DNA of 64,000 nucleotides from Hansfordia pulvinata (lineage: Eukaryota > Ascomycota > Sordariomycetes > Xylariales), in assembly GCA_006538405.1 (NCBI GenBank), contig BJKQ01000008.1, positions 2,232,001 through 2,296,000 on the forward strand. Reading direction: 5' to 3'. Positions 11,721-23,892 of this stretch are shown piece after piece. The notes below the pieces were generated by a model. The model was not told the DNA's origin and searched no databases. It saw only the letters and a program-made list of their open reading frames with translations. A program made the translations under genes and the position numbers. How positions within the stretch are numbered: the stretch's first letter is position 1; every line of letters begins with the position of its first letter.

Positions 11721-13985
11721 CAGAGGGGTAAACGATAAGAGACTAAAGCCGTGAGAGAACGTTTGACCGCCATTGTCCCATGCTTGCCACACGCGCGCGG
11801 GAGCGCAAATAAAAAAAAAGATTCAAAGATTGGCATGTGTTCATTATCTTAACGCAACCCCCCTTTTCTTCGCCAGGCCATTTGCCATCCCCGCGCTTGC
11901 CTGTCTAATATACTCGTCGTACCTATATGCCCAGGTATAGCTAGGCGAGATAAACACACCTCTCATACGTGCCTTTCCACAGGCACAGCCCCCCCCTCCG
12001 ACGGCCCTCACCTGCAGCGAGGGCGTTGGCCGCTTTGATGAGACAGAGCCGCATATCGAAATTCTGTTCCCAGTCCGGTTCCAACTTTCTGCCCCGGTTC
12101 ACTCTCGCCCCCCCCCTTCTTCCTATTCTTGTTATTCTTCTTCTCAGACGAACTGGGAACCCAACAAGCGCGACATGCTCACCACACGCGCGTGAAACCT
12201 GCCCCTTGACTCGCACTTCGCTGGTCTTTCTTGTGATGTATAACGCACTCGGCGGGCAAGGTTGCTTCCCTCGTATCGCCGAGTGCCCCGCTGTGTTTGT
12301 GCGGTAGCTGCTGGGGAAAAGAGCGTACGCTGTAGAGTACGGCTGGGCATTCCCAAGTTGTCTGCGAGTCTTGACCGAGTGAGCTGTCAGGCCAACAGCA
12401 CACATGCACATCTAGTTATACGTGACCTCCTTATCAGCCCCGTCACAGGGGCCAAAGGCATCATGGTGCTTGCCGGTTGGGTGAATCGGCACTCCCCTCG
12501 GCGCCTTGCTGGGGTGGTTCCATTGAGAACGGGATGCGACAGTCCCTCCATGACAACAGCCGAGAAGAGAAGCAAGAGGAAAAGGAAAGGAAAAGGAAGA
12601 AGGGTCGCGCTATGCGGTACAGTGTGGAAAAAAACATTCTCAACCACCCAGACACACAAACTGCAATGGTTGTTTGATGACTTCATGTTCAATTCAACCC
12701 CGTCATGGCGAGGAGGGGTAGTCTTGCGTGCAGAGCCTGGATATCCTCCATGACATGTTGGAAAGTGTACGATCACCGCGGCTGGCGGCTTTTGTGACCC
12801 TTTTCTTACAGCTTTTCAAGGGTTAGAACAGCGCGGTTGCCCCGAACCTGCGTGAGTCGAGAAGATCGGGAAAGGGTAAAGGGGGCTCGGGGTTCTCTCG
12901 GCTCTTGATTCCGGACTGAGGCGGTTTGGCTTCTCGAAAAGTGCGCTCTGGCGGCGAGCTGTCGGGGCAACGCGGGAAAGCTGTATACATGGTAGTGATC
13001 TGTTAAATCGGTTGCTCCGTGCTACTCGGGGTTCGGCGTTCTTAAAGCTCGTCGCCTTCCAGAAACCACGCTCGCCGTATCCTCTATAAATGGCGTGACA
13101 ACCGCTCGGAGACACCAACTGCGTCCTTGTTTTTCGCTGTGCCCATCTACGCCGGTAGGTTATTTGGTGAGACTTGGAGGTCGCTGACCTGGTTGACTCC
13201 CCGGTATCCAATCCCGCGGGTTTGTAGGGCGTGCGAAGAGATGTTACATTTTGGCAACCAGGTTTCAGAGCGCGGCAATAGCCTTGAGTCCCCTCAACAG
13301 CTGTATCATGACCACCACCCAGGGGGGAGATTGCTCTTGGCTCAGAGTTAATTGAATTGCGCAAAACTTTGCTGGGGCACGCAAAAGGCCTGGGTGTGAT
13401 CTCCGACGTTTGGGGGAAGCTCATGGGCATTTCTTGCATGGCCTGGGGGTGCCCCAGGTCTGATCCCAGCGTTCCGGGCTGTGAAGCGGAGAAGAGCGAG
13501 CTGGGCCTCTCGTTCCAGTTGTCCATGTGACCATTAGCCTCTCATCCCGATCGTCTCTTTGATCACCGACCTCGTGAGCTTGGTATCCACGTGATATCTG
13601 GCAGCACGACCCGGCGCGTTCCACCCTGTGCAGTCTTGCACCCCGAATGTAGATGACCACAGTCAGACCTTTTCGCCCAGTTTGCCCCCCCAGAGAAAGA
13701 GCGGCATCAACGGCTTCAACGGCTGAACTATCGAGGTGATTACGGAGAATAGAAGCTTGGAGTACCGTAATCTGAACTGACGAGGATGGTGGGGCTTCGA
13801 GACTCTATCTGGATATCTGGAAGAGCACACAGACTGGAACGGGGCAGACATTTCACAGGCGAGCTGAGGAGCAGCAGCTATCCAGATGGCTTCGACTTGC
13901 CTCACTCTGCGACAACTCTGGCCGTGTCCCAGTCGGTGCTTCCTGTGTGAGAAGCTCAGCAGGCGATGAAGCGTCGCTGATGATG

Positions 13986-14009
13986 CCCCCCCCCCCCCCC
14001 CCCCCCCCC
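13986..14009. repeat. poly-C run (24)
   Basis: Uninterrupted run of 24 C. It starts a 630-base stretch with four G/C homopolymers. Confidence 0.85.
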
Positions 14010-14309
14010 AAGAAAAGCCATTAGCAGCTCCCCTGCCAGCCAGACACCCTCGGCCGCCGAGTCACGGCGCGGAAAAGCACATTCGACGGGGAGAACCAGA
14101 CAAGCGCTCGCGTGCGCGTGCCACGTGGTGCATGTCACGCCCGTTCCCTGCCGGGGCCCAAGTCTGCCTACGAGGACACATCGAACGGTAGAATGCCCAA
14201 CCACACCGGGCCATTGTCTCTCCAACCCCCCTCGATGTCGACACCCCAGAAGGGAGGAGAGCAGGAGGGAGGCACGCCCCTGACCACTCGGCAGCTTTAT
14301 TCCCCCCAT

Positions 14310-14325
14310 CCCCCCCCCCCCCCCC
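14310..14325. repeat. poly-C run (16)
   Basis: Run of 16 C preceded closely by another short C6 run. Confidence 0.8.
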
Positions 14326-14456
14326 TCCGTTGGAAATCCTCGCTGCAATACGAGAAGGCGTAGAAAGTACGGAATAAGCTGCGCTGGGCGGGTATGTTCG
14401 CGGAACCTGTAACCCGGACTAATAGCAGAGCAGGCTTCCGCGAGAACCTCTCTTGG

Positions 14457-14490
14457 GGAGGGGGGTGGGGTGGTGGGGGGGGGGGGGGGG
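14457..14490. repeat. G-rich tract with a 16-G run
   Basis: Several G-tracts separated by single T or TGGT spacers and ending in G16. The pattern fits the G-quadruplex consensus, with multiple G3+ tracts and loops of 1-4 bases. Confidence 0.8.
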
Positions 14491-14596
14491 AGCGCCAGAC
14501 ACACACACACACTCTCTCTGCTCGACTGACAAGGCCTCCTCCCCCCTCTCTTGATACCGCCTAGTTCCTTGTCTGGCGGAGTGGACGTTGCTCGCG

Positions 14597-14612
14597 CCCC
14601 CCCCCCCCCCCC
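14597..14612. repeat. poly-C run (16)
   Basis: Run of 16 C followed after four bases by a T10 run. Last of the homopolymer cluster. Confidence 0.8.
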
Positions 14613-15448
14613 GGCTTTTTTTTTTTGGAAAGGATAGCGCCGTTGTCGTAATAAAGGGCGTGCGCACAACGAGCCACTTTATCACTCTCCCGTTCCGCGA
14701 ACCGACAGCACGTACACCCATCAATCTCAATCAAGAACGGACGGACGGCGGATTGCAGGTCGGGGGGGAAGTCGGTGGGCGAGCGGACTGAGGGAGACTG
14801 CCGTGTGGTGTCGGGGGTCACGGCGGCGATTAGGGCGACGCGGAAATCCCTATGATAAATGGGCCCTTACCGGCAGAGCGCTCACCGTCCAAGCCGGTGT
14901 CCGGTCTAGCATGTCCGCTGACCGAATATGGAAACCGTTCGGTGACTATACTGATGGGATGGGATCAAGTGGTGGTTTGTGGAAGTTGATGTACATGTTC
15001 GCGAGCTGAACGTAGGACCTCGGGGTTGGTCGAGAATTATCCGTCTAGATTTTGGACCACCAGGCTCAGACCACTTCAGATCAGACGTTGCGTTGCACCT
15101 GTCACGGGCATGTATGTAGTTGTCATCGGTACATTGTCCGGATTATGTACTATACGGTGATATCGCTCTTAACCAGTGTCCACGCTCTATGTACAGGGAT
15201 TACGAGCTGACTCGTCATCCTTGGGCGCCGCATCGGGACTTGCCTCTTTCGGCAGCCACCTCTCTTCAGCCGCCGCCCTCTATCGTCTACACTCCGTTTT
15301 CAAAGTCGCGGAGCCTTCAACGTGGCTTGCCGCTAATTGCCGTCCCACGTGTGGTCATAAGCGTGTCTCGTTAGGGATGATTATAGGGTTCGGGGAGCCT
15401 CGTCTGACGTCAGGCCGCGGCATCCCCCCTGGGATACACAGCGCACAC

Positions 15449-16726
15449 TTAGTGCTTGCCATTGGCCTTGCCGTTGGCGATCCCCTTGGACTTGACATCG
15501 CCGTAGACCTCGCGGTTGATGCCCTTGACCGCATCCCAGCCGGCCTTCTCGGCGACATTGACGTTGCTCATGCGCCTCGCGCCAGCCTTCTGGACGGCGT
15601 TGGCCTGGGAGCGCTTGACGTAGCTGGCAATGAAGAAGGAGACGAAGAGGTACGTCAGGGGCATGAGGTAAACAACGTTGAGCCAGATGGCGAAAGTGAC
15701 GCCGGTGGTCGAGACGCACTCCGCGGTCTGGTACTCGGTCACGGTGCCGGTCTCGGTCTTGGCCTCAACAGGGACGGAGTAGTTGATGAAGGAGTGCACC
15801 ATGGCGAGAGAAGCGCCCAGAATGAACTGGGAGATCTGCATCGAGGTGAGGGTGCGCTTGATGAACTGGGGCACGCGGATGTTGAACGCGGTGACTGTGT
15901 AGTACGTGTACTGGATCGCGCTGTTAGCGGGGCAGGTCAGGATATTGGTTTTCACAGGTATTTGTCAACTCACCATCAGAGAGTGTATGAACGAGTTGAA
16001 GAAGCAGAAGAGCCAGATGGGAGAAGCCATGTAGCGGATGCCACCCCACATGGCCATCATGGCACCGGCGTGGTGGTAGGTCTGCAGAGTCGAGCTGAGC
16101 TTGCCCTTGGCGAGAATGATGAACGTATCGAGGACCTCGTAGAACTTGCTGAGGTAGAAGATCCAGCCGTAGAAGGCCAGGCCCTCGTTCCACATGCGGC
16201 CGCCCAGGACGGCGCTGGGGAGGCCGCCGGCGGTCAGAATGCTGGTCTCCGAGGTCGACTCCCACTGGCCCAGGGCCTGGTTGTAGGTGAAGGCGTTGCC
16301 GAGGCCGGCGGGGCCGTTGATCTTGCAGAAGCTGTCGATGGTGCCGGCCCAGCCGTCAGGGCCCGAAGGGTGGACAACGGTCCTCTTGAGGGTGTTGTAC
16401 ATGCCCCACCAGGTCCAGGCCGAGTAGACGGCGAGGAAGACATTGTGGGCAATGACAAAGGCGTTGAAGGCCTTGGTCTTGCTGATGGCCCAGGGCTTCT
16501 TGCCGTTCGAGATGTTGTAGGCGTTGAGGGCCTTGGCCGAGACGGCGTACGTGACGGCAATGGTCAAGGGCACCTTGGCGTCGAGGGCGGCCGTGAAGAG
16601 CCAGTCGGGGATCTTGAAGGGGGTGTCGTTGAAGGCAGGAGGGATGGAGCCCGGGTTCGCGTCCGGGGGGAATTTGAAGAGGTCCCAGTTGAGGGGGACC
16701 GCCCAGACAGAGGGACCGGCAGACAT
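15449..16726 (-). CDS. ELO-family (GNS1/SUR4) fatty-acid elongase, 2 exons
   Basis: Exons 16726-15974 and 15910-15449 are joined in phase 0 by a 63-base intron with a GTGAGT donor, giving 404 residues. An AG ten bases upstream of the chosen acceptor would break the frame; the chosen one restores HSLM-YTYY, a conserved block of the family. The histidine box is visible as QTYHHAGA (about 215-222), with Glu/Asp-rich motif FYEVLDTFI and the aromatic block MWGGIRYM nearby, and several hydrophobic spans consistent with a multi-pass ER membrane protein. Known family role: the condensing step (3-ketoacyl-CoA synthase) of microsomal fatty-acid elongation with malonyl-CoA. Chain-length specificity cannot be told. 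The tail is Lys/Gly/Asn-rich and ends KANGKH. The start is supported by the family-like N-terminus and a pyrimidine-rich leader upstream (16727 to about 17000 on the coding strand). A 522-codon antisense frame over this gene is a composition artefact. Confidence 0.93.
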
Positions 16727-17946
16727 GGTGAAGGAGGCTGTTGATTTATCCCGTCAAGTAAATGAGGAACGAATCGGGGGTTGGTCGAGACAGAGGGTCG
16801 AGTCGAGTCGAGGTAGACGAGGTCGAGCTGCGGCTGGCGACGTGGGTGGTGATACAGCTGGCGCAGAACAGCCAGGATAGGGATGAGAGGAGAGACGAGA
16901 AGGGAGAAACGAGGCGGAACCGGAGCAGCGGCGACAGAAGGCTCAAGTAGCAGGCGAAGAGGCAGGGCGCCGGGTCGGCAGTTCGGGACAGGAGGCAGAA
17001 AGACTTTCATGTTGGTATATCTAATCGCGGATGGGTTTAATTGCGGGTCTCAGCAAGACGCGGGTACATGTCGTACATACTTGCCGACTGCATCGACTGC
17101 GAGTACTTGCAGGCCTGTACCCCCGGCTTCCAGGCTTACAATTCACCTCATCAGTCAGAACCAAGTGCCTACCGTTCCTTACCTACCTTAGTAGGTGCCC
17201 TTCGTACAGTTCGTGCTGTCTCTTACACCGCACCTACTCGTAGGGTATGCGCGCGCGCATCCAATTGCCCACATGAACTGCGCGCACGCTTCGAGTTACA
17301 TCCAATGGCACGGTCTGGGATACACAGCATGTACTTGGGGCCCCCTGGGACAGACCTGGGGCGACGAGATGGGCAAGGGACATTCGACTCAACAATCTTT
17401 CCTGCTGGGTTGCGGTTGCCCGGGATGTGCAAGCATATGGGCACCCGCACACCCGCGCTAACCCCCACAGGCACTAGCACAAACCAAATCTGGCGGCGCT
17501 AGTGGCAGATCGCTGGTCTTTTTCTTTTTCTGGTCCCCTTTCCCAGCTCTTTTCGTCCCAGGGCAACTTCAATGTTGGTTTGATACCTCTCTGCGAGTGC
17601 ATGTACTCGTAGACAACTTCGCGGATGTTCTTCCGCGGGGAAAGAGAAGAAACACAACGCTTCGGTCGACTGGGTAGCTCAATGGCTGTCTCGTCTCTTC
17701 AACAGCAGGCATCCCCAGTTGCTGGCAGGGTCACCGGATGGCGCTGCGAAATGTCTGTCACCAACGTCAGCGGAGACAGGAGGCTGGACCCGTGGCGCAA
17801 ACCCTGTGTCCCGCCGCGAGTCCCCATTGGACCCTGGCGGCGGATGTAGTGTGCCAGTGCCACGCTGGCGGTCCAGGTACCGTTGCGACGCCGGGTGTGA
17901 GCTTCGCCGAGTGTCACCTTGTGAATGGCGAGGCGGCACGCGTACG

Positions 17947-17960
17947 TACGAGTACTCGTA
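17947..17960. repeat. TACGAGTACTCGTA palindrome
   Basis: A perfect 14-base palindrome made of two overlapping copies of the octamer in opposite orientation; the identical 14 bases recur at 53610-53623. Confidence 0.9.
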
Positions 17961-18819
17961 AGGTGCCCAAGGTTCGAGGCAGCTGTTCCGAGGCTCTGAT
18001 CGTTCAAGTGGTTGCATTACGTACGGCAGGCGAGGCACGGGCATTGCACACAGGTACAGGCGGCTTCTAAGGTACCTACCTACCTATAGGTACTTACCCA
18101 CTTACAATTCCATCTACTAGAAATATTGGCCCGATGCGAATAGGTACATGTACTGCTTTGATATCAGCGAACGGACCGGCTTGGACCGGGCAACAGGCCG
18201 GTGCGGTCGCGTGCTCATTTTGTCGCGTCGCAACCAAGGGCCCTCCTCATTTCAGGGTCGGTTGGTGAATAATGAGTTGGAAAAAAAGACACGGAATCGA
18301 CGACTTTCACACCTGAAATGGGTACAGCGAACTCGGAAAAGCCATTGAGCAAGAGCCCCGAGACTACAGCGGGCAGCCACTCGATGTCGCCTTTTCCTGG
18401 CGATATTCGTACCTACATATGTACCTTACCTTAGGTACTCACATGTACTGATGCCCATGATTGAATGGGTGAATGAATGAATGAATGATGAAATGTACCC
18501 AACTGGAGCGTGTACGAGCACTCGTGAGTCTCCAAGTCGCCTTCTGGCCAACATTGAACCTTGGTCGGTCGGTCCCTGCAGGTCAAGTCGCATTAGCCCG
18601 AAAGTCTGGGGCGCATGGAGGAAGGCTGCCACGGCTGCCCGTGGTGGCTGCGAGTGCGAGACGCCGCAGGTACCTGGAGTACTCGCACTCCGCAGCCGAC
18701 TGTCACCCTGCCAAACGCGGGGCACCCTCCCCTTAGCCGCTTCTCCAGCTCCAAGTGGTGATTTTTTTTTTGTTGGGGACGTTTCTTGCCGCGGCTGCAG
18801 CCCCCCTTGCGCCCACCTA

Positions 18820-18841
18820 TACTCGTAATACCTTACGAGTA
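18820..18841. repeat. Inverted repeat TACTCGTA / TACGAGTA
   Basis: Octamer TACTCGTA (18820-18827) and its complement TACGAGTA (18834-18841) with a six-base loop, a potential small hairpin of the dispersed octamer family. Confidence 0.85.
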
Positions 18842-20651
18842 CCAGTCGTCCGGTGCGCCCGCCTCTTCCCCAGAGACCATGGCGTGGGATGTCTTCGCAT
18901 TCGAATCTATACCTGGCTAGGTACCTGTGCACCAGACCTGCTTGCTCAAGGTACCTCTCGTATCAGCCTCCAGGGCTGCCGCCCACATGCGCCTGCGTCA
19001 AACCTTCACCCGCTGGCATTGAACTGTCAACGCCGTCTGCCCTCCCAGGAAGCTCGAGACCTGCTCACCCGCCTGCGAGTCTGGAGTTTGCCCTGCTTTC
19101 TCTCGTGCCGCGTAGCCTGTCACCGGCTTCGGCAGAAGCCGGTGACGTGGGCCGAAGTCACCCGGTTGCGGCCAGCGCGCAACATCAAAGACAGGCCCGG
19201 GCACAGCCCCCGGGGCGACTGAAGACGTACAAACAGTCGTGTTGCGGCCAGGCACATTCTCATCCCCGCACGACGCCCCAGGCAGGAAGCCCTTCAAGAT
19301 CTCGTGCCTCGGCAGGCTGCGAGAGACTGGCCGCGTGGCAGGGCAGAGCTGCTGATCATGGTCGGACCTCCACTCCGCAGCAGCAGACGGCGCCAGCACT
19401 GAAGAGCCAGCAACGGGTGACAAGCCGAGGTTGAGCGGCACAGTGCTCGTAGCTGGTGATGGCTGCGAGGGCGTACGACTACCATAGATGTCTCTTGCTA
19501 TGCTTGTAGGATCCAACAGTCGCGATCGATAAGACTGCTGATGAGTGGTGCGATGTTGCGCGTTCCCTGTGTGCAAGCCCCTCTCCTCAACAAAAAAAAA
19601 GACCCCGATGGAATTTCCAGACCTGCCAAGCCATTACTCCGTAGGTAAGGTCTCGCGGTTCTTGCGGTACGAGTACGAGGGAGACTGTTGGCTGGCTGCT
19701 CATATGTGTTAGGTACTCGTGCATGCATTCAGCATCGGATAGCAGCATCAGCATCGTGGTTTCCCTTTGAAACCGCATAGTTGCCCACTTCAGAATCCCA
19801 TCGGCCAGTGTCGCGTATATGCATATTCCATTATGCTAGCTCACCACCTCTTACATCAAGTGTCTTGGCTACTTCGTTTCTTGCGACTAGGCGGACAAGC
19901 TGCACGAATCAGGATTATGAGACTACGCAGCGCATGCTGAACGGCTCGGCCCTGAAACCTCAATGGTTTTGCAAACAACAGCAGCACAGCATCTTACCCC
20001 CGAGAACCCGTGGACATTGGTCGCATTATTCATGCATCGACACTACCAACTACCTACTAGTCTTTCTCCAACACCATGCGATCTATGCTGGCCAGACACT
20101 TGTTCACGACTCGGTAGTCGGAATCAGGCATCACCCGCGCCATCTACGTCCCCCCGCTCTGAATTGCAGGTACAGTACGAAGCATGCGTCTGTCCGCAAG
20201 GCGGTCTGCCACCCCGGAAAAGCTGTCATGTCGAACGAGAATCAGCACCAGATCGATTGAGATCCGACCAGACCTGCCTCAACAATGCTTCTTCGGACCT
20301 GACTCCAGCATATGCCCAGATAGCAGGGTGGCGCCCAGCGGTTCCCACCCCTACGAGCCTCCGTACGGTACGGCTGGCCGATCTGCGCTCTGCGATTGGG
20401 CCACCGCCGCGTCCAAACCCGGCCCAACTCGAAACTGCGCGGGGACCACGTGGTGGCTGTTCGCCGACGGGGATCTATATCTGCGAGATCTAAGACGTCT
20501 GTGCTCGTGTCAGCGTCAGCGCTGACGATAGCGAGCAACAAGCCTTCAGATACAAACGCCCACGGGCTGGCACGCTGCAAGCAACCAGCAAGGAGACTCA
20601 CGCGCGCCTTCACGACCCGCGGCGCACTCACCTTCCAGTCCGGGCGAGGCC

Positions 20652-20945
20652 ATGGGGATCTTCCCGGGCGGACCGACATGGCGCCAGCGGCGGGCCGCAC
20701 TAGAATTCTTCCAGACGCCGCCCATGTCGCCCCTGACTCCGTACGAGTATGCCCTTGTGCGGACTATGGGCCTGGACGGAAGGGCCCAGCCCGCGCTTAG
20801 GCTCCTGGTTAGCACCTCGTGCGACCCATCCGCGCGACCCTGGCCGTCCTGCTCCATAGCTGAAAGCCCCGGCGCCGGTGCGCCCTCACTGCCCTCTCAG
20901 TTGGGCCGAGTCGGGGTCCGGGATGCTTCGGGGTGGAGCGCTTGA
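20652..20945 (+). CDS. Candidate small protein, 97 residues (unverified)
   Basis: An open frame beginning in a good context (GAGGCCATGG), starting MGIFPGGPTWRQRRA with FQTPPMSPLTPYEYALVR further on. The first 45 residues have a mixed, protein-like composition (amphipathic, with Pro-rich turns), unlike the Pro/Ala/Arg-only frames around it. The remainder is less convincing, so the true gene might splice out of this frame after about residue 45-58. Against it: part of the sequence (coding PYEY) is a copy of the dispersed TACGAGTA octamer, and the opposite strand has a plausible GTGAGT donor here. I do not recognise a family. It lies 250 bases upstream of the oxidase start, so it could also be leader sequence of that gene. 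Confidence 0.25.
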   Translation: MGIFPGGPTWRQRRAALEFFQTPPMSPLTPYEYALVRTMGLDGRAQPALRLLVSTSCDPSARPWPSCSIAESPGAGAPSLPSQLGRVGVRDASGWSA

Positions 20946-21194
20946 GCTTCCAGGGCCAGCGGTCCTCCAACTCTCATCAGTGATGATGCGGTTATTAGCG
21001 CGTGGCCTCCCACACGCGCCGCCTGCCCGGCTTGACGTCTCCCGTGGGATGCGCGCCCGCTTCTGAATTTCGACCCTCGTTCGCCCCGCACATCACCGCC
21101 GCCGACACTGCCCTCGCCTGCGTTGCCGCACCCGCCAGCGACGCCTATTGGAATTGTCAGGCCCCGAGCCAACGCACCGACCGCCCCGGCGACC

Positions 21195-23528
21195 ATGGCG
21201 TCCGCAAGCCTCGAGACGCTCTCGGCCCCTCGCCGGCCGCGCCGGGTCGTCCTGGGCCCGGACTCATATTGGACCGAGACGCAGTGGCAGATCTTGTTCG
21301 CTCTGTTAGACGGCGTTGTGCCCTCCATCGCCGTCCAAGAAGGTGCCATCACCAAGGAGAGCGACGACGACACGGCAACGCATCTGTCCATCACGCTCGC
21401 CGAGTTCGACCAGAGCTACCGAGCCATTCGCGGTGCCGTCCAAGATGCCCCTTCGGAGGACGAGGTCAAGGAGTATCTGCGGGCACGGCCGCTGGACAAC
21501 CCAGCTTTTGTCAGAGCCGTCAAGTGGCTCGTCACAGGCGTTCCAGCTCGCATGAAGAGCCAGCTGGGGATGTTCTTGAACTTTCTAGGGTAAGGGCCGT
21601 CGTCTTGCGGATCTTGCCAATCTGCGCGCACCCAGAGACTCACCAGAACCCGTTGCAGGTCCTCTTACGGCAGTCGCCTCGCCACCGGGTATTGGAACCC
21701 CATCCACCAGCAGCCGGTGCGCATTCGCGAAGCCATCATCAGATCGTGGATCGGCTCCGACACGTGGCTGCCCATATGGCCGGTACTGGCCCGGCCGCTG
21801 TGCTCCATCGCCCGCTTTGCCTGGGTACAATCCGACCCACTGCTGCCCCAGCTAACAGGCTATGTCGATTCGCCCATCGACTACAAACCGGGTCCCGCCT
21901 TTGACTTTGACTTTATGCAGTTTAACAGCACCGGCAGCGGCGACAAGACAAACGAAAGCGGCCCCGGCGGCCAGTTTCCGGAGGTCATCGAGACAGACGT
22001 CGTTATTGTGGGCTCCGGGTGCGGCGGCGGCGTGTGTGCCAAGGTGCTGGCCGAGGCTGGCTACCGGGTGGTTGTGGTCGATAAAGGCTACTACTTTCCG
22101 CCGTCCCAGCTGCCGTTGACCCCCGAGATGGCCTTCAGCTACCTGTTTGAGGGCGGAGGCGCGCTCCAGTCAACGGCCGCTTCCATGGGCCTGTTGGCTG
22201 CGAGCTGCTGGGGCGGTGGCGGGACCGTGAACTGGAGTGCCAGCCTGCAACCGCAGGGGTTCGTGCGCCGTGAATGGGCCGAGGACCGCGGGCTGTCTTT
22301 CTTTGCGTCAGCAGAGTTCCAGCGCTGCCTCGACCGCGTCTGCGACTTCATGGGCGTAGGCGTTGAGCCCGCCCACCGGAAGCATCCGCATCATGGCCAC
22401 AGCAACGGCGTGCTGCTCGAGGGAGCCCGTCGCCTTGGCTACAGTGCCATTGTTTGCCCGCAGAACAGCGGCGGCCTCGAGCACTATTGCGGTCACTGCG
22501 CGCTGGGCTGCAGCACCGGCGAGAAGCAAGGCCCCGCCGTGTCGTGGCTGCCGGCAGCGGCGCGCGCCGGCGCGCGCTTCATCGAGGGCTTCAATGTCGC
22601 CGAGGTTCTGTTCGACGAGAGCGGCGGATCGAAACGGGCCGTCGGAGTCAGGGGAATGTGGCTGGGTCGCGACGAGGATGGCGAGATTGACAAGCCCGAG
22701 GCCGAGCGCCCGCGTCGTGAGGTCCGCATCATGGCCAAGAAGGTCATTGTCGCGGGCGGCTCGCTGAACTCGCCCCTCCTCTTGATGCGGAGCGGCTTGA
22801 AGGTGAGTCCGAGACGGAGACGCTGGGAAGCGAGCACTGGCAGTGCTGACTGACCTGCGCCCATCAGAACCCACACATTGGCCGTAATCTGTACACGCAT
22901 CCTTGTCAGCATCTGAATGCGTCGTTTGAAAAGCCCGTCAAGGGGTATGAAGGTGAGTCGAGACGAGACTCTTTGCTCTGTCGGGCCTCTGTCAGCTAAT
23001 AAATCTCCTCAAGGGACCATCCTGACGAGCGCCGTGACGAGTTTTGAGAATCAAGACGGCAAAGGACACGGAGTCAAGCTGGAGACAGTCTCGTCGCTGG
23101 TAAGTTTCCATTCTCGACTCCCTCTTTCAAACCTTCCCCCCCCTTTCGCCCGAGCGACAAGTTGCTGACAGGCAACGAACCCAACAAAAGCCGCATCTCA
23201 TGCTGTACGAGCACACCTGGACGGACGCGCTGCGCTTCCGCCTCGACGCACTGCGCTACGCGCACACGAACCAATTCATCGTGGTGACGCGCGACCGCGA
23301 TACGGGCCACGTCTACCCGGACCCGGTCGACGGGCGGCCCACCGTGTCCTACACGGCGTCGGCGCACGACCGCGGCCACGCGATGCAGGGCGTCCTGGCG
23401 CTCGCCCGCATCTGCTACATCCAGGGCGCCACCGAGATCTGGCCGCTGATCCCGGGCGTGCCGTCTTTCAAGCGGCGCACCTCCCCGTCTTCTTCTTCTT
23501 CCCCGCCCCCGGCAGAAGGGTCAGACAG

Positions 23529-23568
<40 letters not shown>

Positions 23569-23892
23569 AGCGCCTTCGACCACGGGATCAACGACCCGGC
23601 CTTCGCGGCGTGGCTGCGCGCGGTCGAGGCCGCGGGCAACGCGCCGCCGTGGGCCACGCAGAACTCGGCGCACCAGATGGGCACGTGCCGGATGGCGACG
23701 AGCGCGCGGGACGGCGTCGTGGGGCCCCGCGGCGCCTGCTGGGAGGCCCCCGGGTCGCTCTACGTCGCCGACGCCAGCGTCTTCCCCTCGTCCAGCGGCG
23801 TCAACCCCATGATCACCACCATGGGCATCGCGGACTGGATCGCGCGAGGGATCGCCCGCGAGCTGGCGAGGGAGGCGGCGTCCGTGACGTGA
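21195..23892 (+). CDS. Long-chain fatty alcohol oxidase (GMC oxidoreductase), 5 exons
   Basis: Exons 21195-21589, 21659-22802, 22868-22952, 23014-23099 and 23191-23892 join without frame breaks into 803 residues; donors are GTAAGG, GTGAGT, GTGAGT and GTAAGT. Known role of the family: FAD-dependent oxidation of long-chain alcohols to aldehydes with O2, releasing H2O2, in alkane and fatty alcohol degradation. The N-terminal ~240 residues are the extension typical of fatty alcohol oxidases. The Rossmann FAD motif (VGSGCGGG) is near 249-256, the family's Cys-rich block (HYCGHCALGC) lies around residue 430, and the C-terminal GMC signature has His731 (SAHQMGTCRM) and Asn775 (GVNPM), the expected catalytic pair. 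About residues 685-696 form a run of 12 Asp encoded by a GAC repeat, after a Ser/Pro-rich stretch; this insertion is unusual. An upstream in-frame ATG at 21123 would add 24 residues; I prefer 21195 for its context (GACCATGG). It converges with the FAD monooxygenase downstream. Confidence 0.92.

Larger units (their letters stand above)
8022..15448. other. Gene-poor region with simple repeats and G/C homopolymers
   Basis: The first few hundred bases are probably the 3' untranslated region of the FYVE gene. Beyond that I see no supported gene. A 236-codon open frame on the minus strand near 12816-13526 has no recognisable domain and an unconvincing composition (rejected). Octamer-family motifs occur near 9269, 9734 and 10196. 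Between 11.7 and 14.6 kb there are five poly-G/poly-C runs of 16-24 bases. Confidence 0.55.
16727..21194. other. Divergent intergenic region between elongase and fatty alcohol oxidase
   Basis: The elongase runs leftward and the oxidase rightward, so this 4.5 kb carries both promoters. It holds about eight copies of the TACGAGTA octamer family (including a perfect 14-base palindrome at 17947 and a hairpin at 18820) and several GGTACC-centred palindromes near 18070 and 18430. The one small open frame I consider worth listing (20652-20945) is given separately. Nothing else is supported. Confidence 0.55.

Noticed and set aside
12816..13526. 236-codon minus-strand open frame
   Set aside because: No domain, no conserved-looking block and no splice structure; composition fits chance in GC-rich DNA.
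15176..16744. 522-codon plus-strand open frame over the elongase
   Set aside because: It is exactly antisense to the elongase, is Gly/Val/Asp/Glu-rich and has no domain; GC-rich codons on one strand often leave the opposite frame open.
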